Shown in pieces: positions 36,856-45,530 of a stretch of 64,000 nt of DNA. This DNA comes from Streptomyces sp. NRRL S-1022 (GTDB lineage Bacteria; Actinomycetota; Actinomycetes; Streptomycetales; Streptomycetaceae): the NCBI RefSeq assembly GCF_000720135.1, contig NZ_JOIU01000008.1:124001-188000 (forward strand), in the 5' to 3' direction. Positions within the stretch are counted from its first letter, which is position 1. The number at the start of each line of letters is the position of its first letter. The notes beneath the pieces were generated by a model, which did no database searches, was not told the DNA's origin, and saw nothing but the letters and a program-made list of their open reading frames with translations. The position numbers were made by a program, and so were the translations under genes.

Positions 36856-37806
36856 TCAGTAATCGAAGGCGCGCGCGGTGTTCGCGCCCAGGGCGGTCGC
36901 CAGGGTGTCCTCGTCGGTCCCGCGCACGGCGGCCATCGCGCGGACCGTGACCGGCACGAGGTACGGGGCGTTGGGCCGCCCGCGGTAGGGCGCGGGGGTC
37001 AGGAAGGGCGCGTCGGTCTCCACGAGGACCAGTTCCAGCGGGGCTACGGCGAGGGCGTCGCGCAGGTTCCCGGCGTTCTTGAAGGTGACGTTCCCGGCGA
37101 AGGACATGAAGTAGCCCTCGCGGGCGCAGACCGCGGCCATCTCGGCGTCACCCGAGTAGCAGTGGAAGACGGTGCGCTCGGGGGCGCCCTCCTCCTTCAG
37201 GATCCGCAGGACGTCGGCGTGGGCGTCGCGGTCGTGGATGACGAGCGCCTTGCCGTGCCGCTTGGCGATCTCGATGTGGGCGCGGAAGGAGCGCTCCTGG
37301 GCGGCCTTGCCCTCGGGACCGGTGCGGAAGTAGTCCAGACCGGTCTCGCCGACGCCCTTGACCTGCGGCAGCGCGGCGAGCCGGTCGATCTCGGCGAGGG
37401 CCTCGTCCAGGGCCGCGTCGCCGCCCGCCGCACGGGCGCCCTGCCGGGACCAGCCCGCCCGTCGCCCACCACCACCCTTGCCGGAGTCGCTTCGCGACGC
37501 CCCTTCCAATGGGTCGCCGTGCACGATGCGCGGGGCCTCGTTGGGGTGCAGGGCGACGGCGGCGTGCACGCCCGGGTGGGCGGCGGCGGTCTCCGCGGCC
37601 CACTGCGAGCCCTTGATGTCGCAGCCGACCTGCACGACGGTCGTGACGCCCACCGAGGCGGCCTTCGCCAGGCCCTCCTCGACCGTGCCGGACTGCATGT
37701 CGAGGTGGGTGTGGGAGTCGGCGACGGGCACCCGCAGCGGTACCGGAAGCGGCGGGGCCGCCTTCCTGTCGTCGTCTGCGGAGCTGTGGGCGGCGTTCGA
37801 AGGCAT
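36856..37806 (-). CDS. tatD: TatD-family DNase/hydrolase with internal insertion
   Basis: A 316-residue metal-dependent hydrolase. Metal ligands are visible in D-S-H-T-H-L-D, G-E-T-G-L-D-Y, V-I-H-D-R-D, H-C-Y-S-G and V-E-T-D-A-P-F-L. Between A-L-H-P-N-E (~85-90) and the next conserved helix there is an extra low-complexity stretch of ~32 residues (~97-128, rich in Gly, Arg and Ser) that TatD proteins normally lack. The start lies in a hairpin-forming repeat. Upstream of rpfB by ~115 bp. Confidence 0.9.
   Translation of the reverse strand: MPSNAAHSSADDDRKAAPPLPVPLRVPVADSHTHLDMQSGTVEEGLAKAASVGVTTVVQVGCDIKGSQWAAETAAAHPGVHAAVALHPNEAPRIVHGDPLEGASRSDSGKGGGGRRAGWSRQGARAAGGDAALDEALAEIDRLAALPQVKGVGETGLDYFRTGPEGKAAQERSFRAHIEIAKRHGKALVIHDRDAHADVLRILKEEGAPERTVFHCYSGDAEMAAVCAREGYFMSFAGNVTFKNAGNLRDALAVAPLELVLVETDAPFLTPAPYRGRPNAPYLVPVTVRAMAAVRGTDEDTLATALGANTARAFDY
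37423..37518 (-). repeat. In-frame repeat-like insertion within tatD
   Basis: On the coding strand the insertion contains a short hairpin, GTCGC-GAA-GCGAC (37498-37486), followed by GGCAAGGGTGGTGGTGGGCGACG. This resembles small palindromic repeats I associate with Streptomyces intergenic regions. It adds about 32 codons in frame and leaves the metal-binding motifs intact. Confidence 0.45.
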
Positions 37807-37833
37807 GCCCCGATCCTACGAAAGGGGCATGCC
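37802..37833 (-). promoter_or_regulatory. Inverted repeat covering the tatD start codon
   Basis: GGCATGCCCC and GGGGCATGCC (10 bp, perfect) are separated by 12 bp. In the tatD mRNA the 3' arm contains the start codon and the adjacent GGGG, so folding could hide the start. It could instead terminate the zinc-ribbon gene 20 bp upstream. Confidence 0.5.
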
Positions 37834-37853
37834 CCGGGCGGCCGGCGATCCGC

Positions 37854-38258
37854 TCAGCTCGCCCTGCGCTGGAAGGGGTGCAGCAGGTCGGACAGGTGCC
37901 AGTGGTGCGGCTCCCTGGCGGGCCCCGGCACCTGCGGCGCCCCGGCCGGGCCCGCGGCCGGCTCCCGGTGCTCCGGCCGGCCGGCCGCGCCGCGCACGGA
38001 GGAGACCTGGCCGGCGCGCATGATGCGCACGATGTGACCGTCGCAGTTGTGGCAGCACGGCCGGCTGAGCGGCGACGGCACGACCTGCCCGTCGGCCACG
38101 TACAGCACGAACTCCTGGCCCCCGGCGTCCGTGTGGTGCTCTATCTCGTACGACTGCTCCCAGCCGTGCCCGCAGCGCATGCAGGCGAACGAATACGACT
38201 CGTGAACGACGGCCGTGGCCGTACCGCGGAGACCGGTCTGCCCTGCTATGTCACTCAT
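37854..38258 (-). CDS. Hypothetical protein with zinc-ribbon-like cysteines
   Basis: A 134-residue protein. C-M-R-C at 26-29 and C-C-H-N-C around residue 68 are spaced like a zinc ribbon. The C-terminal third is Pro/Ala-rich and ends with H-H-W-H-L-S-D-L-L-H-P-F, which looks like a conserved terminal motif. No signal peptide. ATG 38258 has GGGAG upstream. Function unknown; a small nucleic-acid- or protein-binding role is possible. Confidence 0.75.
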   Translation of the reverse strand: MSDIAGQTGLRGTATAVVHESYSFACMRCGHGWEQSYEIEHHTDAGGQEFVLYVADGQVVPSPLSRPCCHNCDGHIVRIMRAGQVSSVRGAAGRPEHREPAAGPAGAPQVPGPAREPHHWHLSDLLHPFQRRAS

Positions 38259-38265
38259 GCCAGCT

Positions 38266-38303
38266 CCCTGATGCACGGGTGCGTCCCTGATGGACGGGTG
38301 CGT
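38266..38303. repeat. Two tandem 19-bp repeats before the zinc-ribbon gene
   Basis: CCCTGATGCACGGGTGCGT is followed directly by a copy with one change (C to G at the ninth base). They lie immediately upstream of the ribosome site, where they could act as an operator or in leader folding. Confidence 0.6.
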
Positions 38304-38494
38304 CCCATCGACCAGTGGACGCCTCGTCCGGGGCGAGCGCATCAGGCCTGTCGAGTGTTGGAGGCGATTTGGACATCGCTTGCCAAAGGGACGCGAACGA
38401 GACGGCTGAGCTTTGCCATCGACGCCAGCCCTTTGCCCGTCCATGGGGCGCGCGCTCACCCGAGAAGAGCCCTGCTCAGAGGCCTTGCGCGCCC

Positions 38495-39346
38495 CTAGCT
38501 CGGGTCTGCCTTCTTGGCGGCGACCACGGCGTCGAACACGACTCTTTTCGGCAGTCCGGCCTCCGTCGCCACCGCCGCGATGGCCTCCTTGCGGCGCTCG
38601 CCGGCCTCCTCGCGCACCCGTACCCGGCGCACCAGTTCCGCGGCGTCGAGTTCCTCGGGTCCGGGCTCGGGCGCGCCCTCGACCACGACGGTGATCTCCC
38701 CGCGCACCCCCTCCGCGGCCCACCGCGCCAGCTCGGCGAGCGGACCGCGCCGCACTTCCTCGTATGTCTTGGTCAGCTCGCGGCAGACGGCGGCCCGCCG
38801 CTCCGCGCCGAAGACCTCGGCCATCGCGGCGAGGGTGTCGTCGAGCCGGTGCGGGGCCTCGAAGTAGACGAGGGTGCGCCGCTCGCCCTCGACCTCGCGC
38901 AGCCGGGACAGCCGTTCGCCGGCCTTGCGGGGCAGGAAGCCCTCGAAGCAGAACCGGTCGACGGGCAGCCCGGACAGGGCGAGCGCGGTGAGCACGGCGG
39001 ACGGCCCGGGCACGGCGGTGACCCGGATGTCCTGCTCGACGGCCGCCGCGACCAGCCGGTAGCCCGGGTCGGAGACCGACGGCATCCCGGCGTCGGTCAC
39101 CAGCAGCACGCGCGCGCCGCCGAGCAGCTCCTGGACCAGTTCCGGCGTACGGGCGGACTCGTTGCCCTCGAAGTACGACAGCACGCGGCCCTTGGGGGTG
39201 ACGCCGAGCGCCTGGGTGAGCCGGCGCAGCCGCCGGGTGTCCTCGGCGGCGACGACGTCGGCGCCGGCCAGCTCCTCGGCGAGCCGGGGCGGCGCGTCCG
39301 CGATGTCGCCGATGGGGGTACCTGCCAGGACAAGGGTTCCAGTCAC
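38495..39346 (-). CDS. rsmI: 16S rRNA (cytidine-2'-O)-methyltransferase
   Basis: A 283-residue tetrapyrrole-methylase-fold enzyme modifying C1402 of 16S rRNA. Visible features: G-T-L-V-L-A-G-T-P-I-G-D-I, A-E-D-T-R, S-D-A-G-M-P-S-V-S-D-P-G-type loop (here T-D-A-G-M-P-S-V-S-D-P-G) and F-E-G-F-L-P-R-K. GTG 39346 has GGAGG upstream. Divergent from the mannosyltransferase gene. Confidence 0.94.
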   Translation of the reverse strand: MTGTLVLAGTPIGDIADAPPRLAEELAGADVVAAEDTRRLRRLTQALGVTPKGRVLSYFEGNESARTPELVQELLGGARVLLVTDAGMPSVSDPGYRLVAAAVEQDIRVTAVPGPSAVLTALALSGLPVDRFCFEGFLPRKAGERLSRLREVEGERRTLVYFEAPHRLDDTLAAMAEVFGAERRAAVCRELTKTYEEVRRGPLAELARWAAEGVRGEITVVVEGAPEPGPEELDAAELVRRVRVREEAGERRKEAIAAVATEAGLPKRVVFDAVVAAKKADPS

Positions 39347-39484
39347 GCCCCCATCCTCCCAGGAGTTCCGGGGCCGGTTCCGGGGGCCCGCACCCGGGGG
39401 GAGACGGAAGGGGAAGCAGACCGTGTCCCGACCGGTACCGCACATGCACGGGACTCGCACAGGCCGGTTCCCTACGATGGCGCG

Positions 39485-41242
39485 GTGACCAGTACCGCGT
39501 CCTCCATGGACCTCCGGCAGGGGCAGGCACCGCACGACCAGCGGCCGTCGTGGCAGCAGCGGCTGCGCCGATTCGGGTACGCGCCGGCCGCGGACGCGCC
39601 CTCGGGCGACGTACGCGACCGGCTGGTGCCGCCGTACGCCGAGCCGAGCCCCCGGCTGTGGCGGGTGCTCGGTGTGTCGCCGGTCCTCGCCGAACGGCTC
39701 ACCCGCTGGTCGGGCTGGGGCGGGCCGCTGCTGGTGACGCTGATGGCGGGCGTCATGCGGTTCTGGAACCTGGGCAGCCCCCGCGCGGTGATATTCGACG
39801 AGACGTACTACGCCAAGGACGCGTGGGCGCTCGTCCACCGCGGTTTCGAGGTCAGCTGGGACCAGTACGGCAAGAACGCCAACGACATGGTGCTCCAGCA
39901 GGGAGGCCACCTGGCCCTCCCGACGGACCCGGCGTACGTGGTGCACCCCCCGGTCGGCAAGTACGTGATCGGGCTCGGCGAGCTGCTCTTCGGCTTCGAC
40001 CCGTTCGGCTGGCGGTTCATGACGGCGCTGCTCGGCACGCTGAGCGTGCTGCTGCTGTGCCGGATCGGCCGCCGGATGTTCCGTTCGACGTTCCTGGGCT
40101 GCCTGGCGGGCGCGCTCATGGCGGTGGACGGCCTGCACTTCGTGATGAGCCGGACCTCGCTGCTCGACGGCGTGCTGATGTTCTTCGTGGTGGCCGCGTT
40201 CGGCTCCCTGGTCGTGGACCGGGACCGGGCGCGGGAGAGACTCGCCGCGGCGCTGCCGGTGGCGGCGGACGGGCGGGTACGGCCGGACGCGCGGGTCGCC
40301 GACGCCTTCCGGTTCGGGTGGCGCCCGTGGCGCTGGACGGCCGGGGTGATGCTGGGCCTGGCCGCGGGCACGAAGTGGAACGGCCTGTACGTCCTGGCCG
40401 CGTTCTGTGTGATGACGGTCCTGTGGGACGTCGGCACGCGCAAGGTGGCCGGCGCCCGCCACCCGTACGCCGCGGCCCTCAAGTACGACACCGGGCTCGC
40501 CTTCGTGGCGACGGTTCCGGTGGCGCTGGTGGTCTACGTGGCCTCCTGGACGGGCTGGATCCTCTCCCCCACCAATGGCAGGGGCGGCTACTACCGCACC
40601 TGGGCGGCCACCGACGGCAAGGGCGGCACCTGGGCGTTCCTGCCGGACTGGCTGCGCAGCCTGTGGCACTACGAGCACGAGGTGTACAAGTTCCACGTCC
40701 ACCTCGACCAGCCGCACACGTACCAGTCCAACCCGTGGAGCTGGATCGTGCTCGGCCGCCCGGTGTCGTACTTCTACGAGTCGCCCTCCCCCGGCGCCGA
40801 CGGCTGCCCGGCGGACGCGGGCGAGAAGTGCGCCCGGGAGGTGCTGGCGATCGGCACGCCGCTGCTGTGGTGGGCGGCCTGCTTCGCGATCCTGTACGTC
40901 CTGTGGCGCTGGGCCTTCCGTCGCGACTGGCGGGCCGGCGCCATCGCCTGCGGCATCGCGGCGGGATATCTGCCCTGGTTCCTGTACCAGGAGCGGACGA
41001 TCTTCCTCTTCTACGCGGTCGTCTTCCTGCCGTTCCTGTGCCTGGCGGTGGCGATGATGATCGGCGCGATCATCGGCCCGCCGGGCTCCACCGACACCCG
41101 CCGCGTGATCGGCGCCTCGGCAGCGGGCGTCCTGGTCCTGCTGATCACCTGGAACTTCATCTACTTCTGGCCCCTCTACACGGGCCAGGCCATCCCGATC
41201 GACAGCTGGCGGTCGCGAATGTGGCTGGACACCTGGGTGTAG
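39485..41242 (+). CDS. pmt: Protein O-mannosyltransferase (dolichyl-phosphate-mannose type)
   Basis: A 585-residue membrane glycosyltransferase (GT39) that mannosylates secreted proteins using polyprenyl-phosphate mannose. After a ~75-residue cytosolic part come about 10 membrane segments. The first external loop holds the acidic pair F-D-E-T-Y-Y-A-K-D; H-P-P-V-G-K-Y and the C-terminal I-D-S-W-R-S-R-M-W are family-typical. No ribosome site precedes GTG 39485, and TACGAT at 39474 could be a -10 box, so the mRNA may be leaderless; ATG 39506 is an alternative. The gene pairs divergently with rsmI, a common arrangement. Confidence 0.92.
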   Translation: MTSTASSMDLRQGQAPHDQRPSWQQRLRRFGYAPAADAPSGDVRDRLVPPYAEPSPRLWRVLGVSPVLAERLTRWSGWGGPLLVTLMAGVMRFWNLGSPRAVIFDETYYAKDAWALVHRGFEVSWDQYGKNANDMVLQQGGHLALPTDPAYVVHPPVGKYVIGLGELLFGFDPFGWRFMTALLGTLSVLLLCRIGRRMFRSTFLGCLAGALMAVDGLHFVMSRTSLLDGVLMFFVVAAFGSLVVDRDRARERLAAALPVAADGRVRPDARVADAFRFGWRPWRWTAGVMLGLAAGTKWNGLYVLAAFCVMTVLWDVGTRKVAGARHPYAAALKYDTGLAFVATVPVALVVYVASWTGWILSPTNGRGGYYRTWAATDGKGGTWAFLPDWLRSLWHYEHEVYKFHVHLDQPHTYQSNPWSWIVLGRPVSYFYESPSPGADGCPADAGEKCAREVLAIGTPLLWWAACFAILYVLWRWAFRRDWRAGAIACGIAAGYLPWFLYQERTIFLFYAVVFLPFLCLAVAMMIGAIIGPPGSTDTRRVIGASAAGVLVLLITWNFIYFWPLYTGQAIPIDSWRSRMWLDTWV

Positions 41243-41254
41243 CTGCGCGGACAG

Positions 41255-41288
41255 CACGAGGGCGCGGCCCGGTGGCCGCGCCCTCGTG
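41255..41288 (+). terminator. Hairpin terminator after pmt
   Basis: CACGAGGGCGCGGCC and GGCCGCGCCCTCGTG (15 bp, perfect) close on the tetraloop CGGT, 12 bp after the pmt stop. Confidence 0.9.
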
Positions 41289-41434
41289 GTCGTTGCCGGT
41301 CGTCGCTGGTCGCCCCAGGCCGCCGCCGGCCGCCGTCTGACGGCCCGGAGACGGCCCAGCCCAGGCGGCTCGGCACAGTCGCCAGTCCTCAAGCGACTTA
41401 CCGGCACGGCCTCCTACCGTTGGGCGGCGCCGCT

Positions 41435-41540
41435 CATCCCGGTCGACACGCGGCGGTCGCGGATGTGGCTGGGCACCTGGGTCCAGCGGGGCGTGGCCTA
41501 CGCGCGCACGTGTGCCGGGCTGTCGGCGTTCGTCTCGTGA
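41435..41540 (+). pseudogene. Decayed second copy of the pmt 3' end
   Basis: Positions 41435-41486 match the last 52 bp of pmt (41191-41242) at 44 of 52 bases. The frame reads I-P-V-D-T-R-R-S-R-M-W-L-G-T-W-V against I-P-I-D-S-W-R-S-R-M-W-L-D-T-W-V in pmt. The pmt stop TAG corresponds to CAG here, so the frame runs on to a TGA ending at 41540. It looks like the remnant of a former tandem pmt copy. The rest of the 439-bp gap between pmt and the next gene holds the pmt terminator and the leader of the penicillin-binding protein gene. Confidence 0.65.
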
Positions 41541-41681
41541 CGGTCCCGGCCAGGCAACATCTCCTTTCGGACACCAAAAGGCAACTCCGGTCACACACAG
41601 GCGACACAACCGCTTACAGTGCTCCAGGACACCGACTTTTGAACGTGTTCAACGGGTTGGAGACAGAGGGGGATCCGCGCC

Positions 41682-43316
41682 ATGCGCAAGGGCGTCAAAG
41701 CGGGCGTCATAGCCGGAGTGTGCGTCACGCTGCTGGGCGGGGCCGGTTACGGGCTCTACAACGTCGCGTCCGCGCTGAACGGCGACGGCGGCCCGGGAGG
41801 CGCGGCGCCCGTGCGAACGGGTCCGCCCAGCGGTTCCGAGGTGAAGGAGGCCACCGGCGCCTTCTTCGCCGCCTGGCAGAAGGGCGACGCGGCGACCGCG
41901 GCCTCGTACACGAACTTCCCCGAGTCGGCCCGGCAGTTGCTGACGGCCTACTCGGGTGACGCGCACATCGGGAAGGTGCGGATCACGCCCGGCCCGGCCA
42001 CCGGGGACACCGTGCCGTTCACCGTGCGGGCGACGGTGTCTTACCACGGCGCGTCCCGCCCGCTGTCGTACCGCAGCACGCTGACCGTCGTCCGCGGCGA
42101 GACCTCGCACCGCGCGCTGGTCGACTGGCAGCCCTCCGTGGTCCACCCGCGCCTGCGCAAGGGGGACACGCTCACGACCGGCGAGTCGGCCGCCCCCGAG
42201 ATCGAGCCCGTGGACCGCGACGGCAGGGTGCTCACCCGGGTGAAGTACCCGTCCCTCGGCCCGATCCTGGACGAACTGCGCAAGCGGTACGGCGACAAGA
42301 CCGGCGGCCGGCCCGGCGTGGAACTGGTGATCCGCCATCAGGCGGCCGCCGACGGCAGCCAGGCCGCGGACACCCCGCTGGCGACCCTCGCCAAGGGCAA
42401 GCCCGGCAGGCTCCCGACGACGCTCAGCGCGAGCGCCCAGGCGGCGGCCGAGAAGGCCGTGGAGAAGTACCCCGACTCCTCCGTCGTGGCCGTCAAGCCG
42501 AGCACCGGCGAGATCCTGGCCGTCGCCAACAACCGCAACGACGGCTTCGACGCGGCCCTCCTCGGTGAGCGCGCCCCCGGTTCCACCATGAAGATCATCA
42601 GCGCGGCGACCCTCATCGACAACGGCCTGACCAAGGCGAACGGACCGGCGCCCTGCCCGCCGTCGGCCGTCTGGCAGAGCCAGACCTTCCAGAACCTCAA
42701 GGGCCTGGCGCCGGACGAGCACGCCACCCTCGCCGACAGCTTCGCCCGCTCCTGCAACACGGCGTTCGTGAAGTTCGCGGACGAGGTGAAGGTCGACTCC
42801 CTCACCCGGGAGGCCGAGGAGCGCTTCGGGCTCGGGCGCAACGACTGGCAGGCCGGCGTACCGACGTTCGACGGCCGGGTGCCCGCCTCGGGCGGCCCGG
42901 ACACCGCGGCCAACCTGATCGGCCAGGGCCAGGTGCAGATGAGCCCGCTGAACATGGCCTCCGTCACGGCGACCGCGAAGACCGGCGCCTTCCACCAGCC
43001 CCTGATCGTGCCGCTGAAGCTGGACGACCGGGAACCGGCACGCGCGCGCGGGCTCTCCCCGGGCACGGCCCAGCAGCTGCGCGCCCTGATGAACCGCACC
43101 GCGCGCAGTGGCACCGCGGCGGGCGTGATGGCCGGACTGCGCGGCGACGTCGGCGCGAAGACCGGGTCGGCCGAGGTCGACGGGGAGGCCAGGTCGGACA
43201 GCTGGTTCACCGGCTACCGGGACGACGTGGCGGCGGCGGCCATGGTCCAGGACGGCGGTCACGGCGTCGACGCGGCCGGGCCGATTGTCGCAAGCGTGCT
43301 ACGGAACGCGGGCTGA
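41682..43316 (+). CDS. Class B penicillin-binding protein with MecA_N/NTF2-like domain (copy 1)
   Basis: A 544-residue membrane-anchored transpeptidase that cross-links peptidoglycan. One N-terminal membrane segment (~7-29), an NTF2-like (MecA_N) domain (~50-165), a dimerisation region, then the penicillin-binding domain with S-T-M-K (Ser301), S-C-N (357-359) and K-T-G (493-495). The SxN motif with Cys is normal in this group. ATG 41682 follows GAGGGGGA. A paralogue follows after 99 bp. Confidence 0.92.
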   Translation: MRKGVKAGVIAGVCVTLLGGAGYGLYNVASALNGDGGPGGAAPVRTGPPSGSEVKEATGAFFAAWQKGDAATAASYTNFPESARQLLTAYSGDAHIGKVRITPGPATGDTVPFTVRATVSYHGASRPLSYRSTLTVVRGETSHRALVDWQPSVVHPRLRKGDTLTTGESAAPEIEPVDRDGRVLTRVKYPSLGPILDELRKRYGDKTGGRPGVELVIRHQAAADGSQAADTPLATLAKGKPGRLPTTLSASAQAAAEKAVEKYPDSSVVAVKPSTGEILAVANNRNDGFDAALLGERAPGSTMKIISAATLIDNGLTKANGPAPCPPSAVWQSQTFQNLKGLAPDEHATLADSFARSCNTAFVKFADEVKVDSLTREAEERFGLGRNDWQAGVPTFDGRVPASGGPDTAANLIGQGQVQMSPLNMASVTATAKTGAFHQPLIVPLKLDDREPARARGLSPGTAQQLRALMNRTARSGTAAGVMAGLRGDVGAKTGSAEVDGEARSDSWFTGYRDDVAAAAMVQDGGHGVDAAGPIVASVLRNAG

Positions 43317-43415
43317 GATCACCCGTGGAGACGGGGACTTTAAGGTGAATGCCGTCGTTGGGGAATGTGAGGGGCGTACGGGGACCCTGGGGAAAGGTGC
43401 GGAGGAACTGAGGCT

Positions 43416-45080
43416 GTGGGCAAGAGAAGGCGCGTCGCCGAGCGGCGCAAGACCCGGCCCGCCGTACTCGGCGGAATGATCGCCGTGGTGGTCGGCGGCG
43501 CCGGGTTCGGCGTCTACGCGCTGTACGGCGGGGCCGCGGCCGACGAGCGGACCGGTGCCACGGCCGGCCACAGGGCCGTCCCGTCCGGCCCCCTCACCGC
43601 GGCCGAGATCCGCACGGCCTCCACCCGTTTCCTCACCGCCTGGCAGCACGGCAGGGTCACCGCGGCGGCGGCCGCCACCGACGACCCCGCCGCCGCCGGC
43701 ACCCTGCTCACCGGCTACACCAAGGACGCCCGTCTGAAGGACGTCACGCTCACCCCGGGGACGGCGAAGGGCACCGAGGTGCCGTTCACGGTGAAGGCGA
43801 CGGTGGCCTACCACAAGCTCAGCAAGCCGCTGTCCTACGGCACTTCGCTCACCGTGGTGCGCCGCGCGAGCGACGGCAGACCGCTGGTCGACTGGCACTC
43901 CGCCGTGGTCCACCCCGACCTCAGGGACGGCGACACGCTCGTGACCGGCGAGTCCGGCACCCCGCCGGTCAGGGCGCTGGACCGCGACGGCGGCGAGATC
44001 ACGGCCGCCCGGTACCCGTCGCTGGGCACGGTGCTGGACGGGCTGCGGGAGAAGTACGGCAAGAAGGCGGGCGGCACGGCGGGCGTCGAGCTGCGCGTGG
44101 TGCGCGGCAAGGCGGCCAAGGCGGCCAAGCTCTCCGACAAGACCCTGGTGGAGCTGAGCGAGGGCACTCCGGGCACCGTGCGGACGACGCTCAGCCCCGC
44201 CCTCCAGGCCGCCGCCGAGCAGCAGGTGGCGAAGCGCGCGCGGGCCTCGGTGGTCGCCCTGCGGCCCTCGACGGGGGAGATCCTCGCGGTCGCCAACAGC
44301 GGGCACGGCTTCAACACCGCCTTCCAGGGCTCCCTGGCGCCCGGCTCCACCATGAAGGTCATCACGTCGTCGCTGCTGATCGACAAGGGCCTGGCCGCCG
44401 CGGACAAGAAGCACCCCTGCCCGAAGACGGTCACCTACGGCGGCTGGAAGTTCCACAACGACGACGACTTCGAGATCAAGGGCGGCACCTTCAAGGCGAG
44501 CTTCGCCCGGTCCTGCAACACCGCGTTCATCAGCCAGGCGAAGAAGCTGGCGGACGACGACCTGACCAGGCAGGCCCAGCAGGTCTTCGGGCTGTCGATG
44601 AACAACTGGGCGATCGGGGTGCCCACCTTCGACGGCTCGGTGCCGGTGCAGTCGGCGGCGCAGATGGCGGCCTCGCTGATCGGCCAGGGCGGGGTGCGCA
44701 TGAACCCGCTGAACATGGCCTCGGTGGCGGCGACCGTGAAGTCGGGCAGCTTCCACCAGCCGTACCTGGTGTCGCCGTCCGTGGACCACCGCACGCTGGC
44801 CACGGCTTCCCGCAGGCTGTCGGGCAGGACGCTGTCCCAGCTGCGCGAGCTGATGCGGTACACGGCCGCGTACGGCACCGCCGCGGAGGCGATGTCGGGG
44901 CTCGGCCCGGACTACGGCGCGAAGACCGGCTCGGCGGAGGTCGACGGGCAGAAGAAGCCGAACGGCTGGTTCACCGCCTACCGGGGCGACCTCGCCGCCG
45001 CCGGCGTGGTCCAGGCGGGCGGGCACGGCGGCGACACGGCCGGACCGATCGTGGCGAAGCTGCTGAAGCTCGGGGGCTGA
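43416..45080 (+). CDS. Class B penicillin-binding protein with MecA_N/NTF2-like domain (copy 2)
   Basis: A 554-residue paralogue of the preceding protein with the same domain order: basic N-terminus, membrane anchor (~18-40), NTF2-like domain, and transpeptidase motifs S-T-M-K (311-314), S-C-N (366-368) and K-T-G (503-505). GTG 43416 is preceded by GGAGGAACTGAGG. Both copies keep every catalytic residue, so both should be active. The stop touches the stop of ssgE, which is read in the opposite direction. Confidence 0.92.
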   Translation: MGKRRRVAERRKTRPAVLGGMIAVVVGGAGFGVYALYGGAAADERTGATAGHRAVPSGPLTAAEIRTASTRFLTAWQHGRVTAAAAATDDPAAAGTLLTGYTKDARLKDVTLTPGTAKGTEVPFTVKATVAYHKLSKPLSYGTSLTVVRRASDGRPLVDWHSAVVHPDLRDGDTLVTGESGTPPVRALDRDGGEITAARYPSLGTVLDGLREKYGKKAGGTAGVELRVVRGKAAKAAKLSDKTLVELSEGTPGTVRTTLSPALQAAAEQQVAKRARASVVALRPSTGEILAVANSGHGFNTAFQGSLAPGSTMKVITSSLLIDKGLAAADKKHPCPKTVTYGGWKFHNDDDFEIKGGTFKASFARSCNTAFISQAKKLADDDLTRQAQQVFGLSMNNWAIGVPTFDGSVPVQSAAQMAASLIGQGGVRMNPLNMASVAATVKSGSFHQPYLVSPSVDHRTLATASRRLSGRTLSQLRELMRYTAAYGTAAEAMSGLGPDYGAKTGSAEVDGQKKPNGWFTAYRGDLAAAGVVQAGGHGGDTAGPIVAKLLKLGG

Positions 45081-45419
45081 TCAGCCGCGCACGGGTTCGA
45101 CGGTGTACGTCCGGCGCAGGAACCGGACCAGCGCCTTCGATTCGAACTGCACCACTTCGACGCCGTGGTCGGTGTGGAACTCGACCACGGCCTGGACGCG
45201 CCCGCAGGGCCACACCCGGACGTCGCCGCTCGCGGCCGGTGTCCGCAGTCCGCGTTCGAGGAGCGCGCGGGAGAAGGTCCACTCGTGCGGTCCGGGCAGG
45301 CCCACGCGGACCGACCGGGGATCGGCGTCGGGGTCGTACCGGAGTACGACGGGCACGGCCCCTGGATCGTCCTCGTCCGTGACGATATGAGCGCGCGCGT
45401 ACTGCTCGACTACAGACAT
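45081..45419 (-). CDS. ssgE: SsgA-like sporulation/cell-division protein (SsgE)
   Basis: A 112-residue SALP protein. The fold is recognisable from V-P-V-V-L-R-Y-D-P-x-D-P-R-S-V, W-T-F-S-R-x-L-L-x-x-G and G-D-V-R-V-W-P. SALPs are restricted to sporulating actinobacteria and guide septation and spore-wall events; SsgE has been linked to spore maturation. The symbol rests on position next to the paired penicillin-binding protein genes, as recalled for S. coelicolor ssgE. ATG 45419 is the likely start. Convergent with the copy 2 gene with no gap. Confidence 0.85.
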   Translation of the reverse strand: MSVVEQYARAHIVTDEDDPGAVPVVLRYDPDADPRSVRVGLPGPHEWTFSRALLERGLRTPAASGDVRVWPCGRVQAVVEFHTDHGVEVVQFESKALVRFLRRTYTVEPVRG

Positions 45420-45530
45420 CGGACCGCCCTCTCACGCACCGTGACGTATGCGAAAGCTGTGCATCCGCTTTCCATCAAGCGTCGCACACTTTCCGGTGCA
45501 CGCCCGATGAGGAACGAGACCACATCTCTC

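Noticed and set aside
38315..39484. In-frame 5' extension of the pmt frame across rsmI
   Set aside because: It runs antisense through rsmI, lacks family similarity, and the pmt family start fits GTG 39485.
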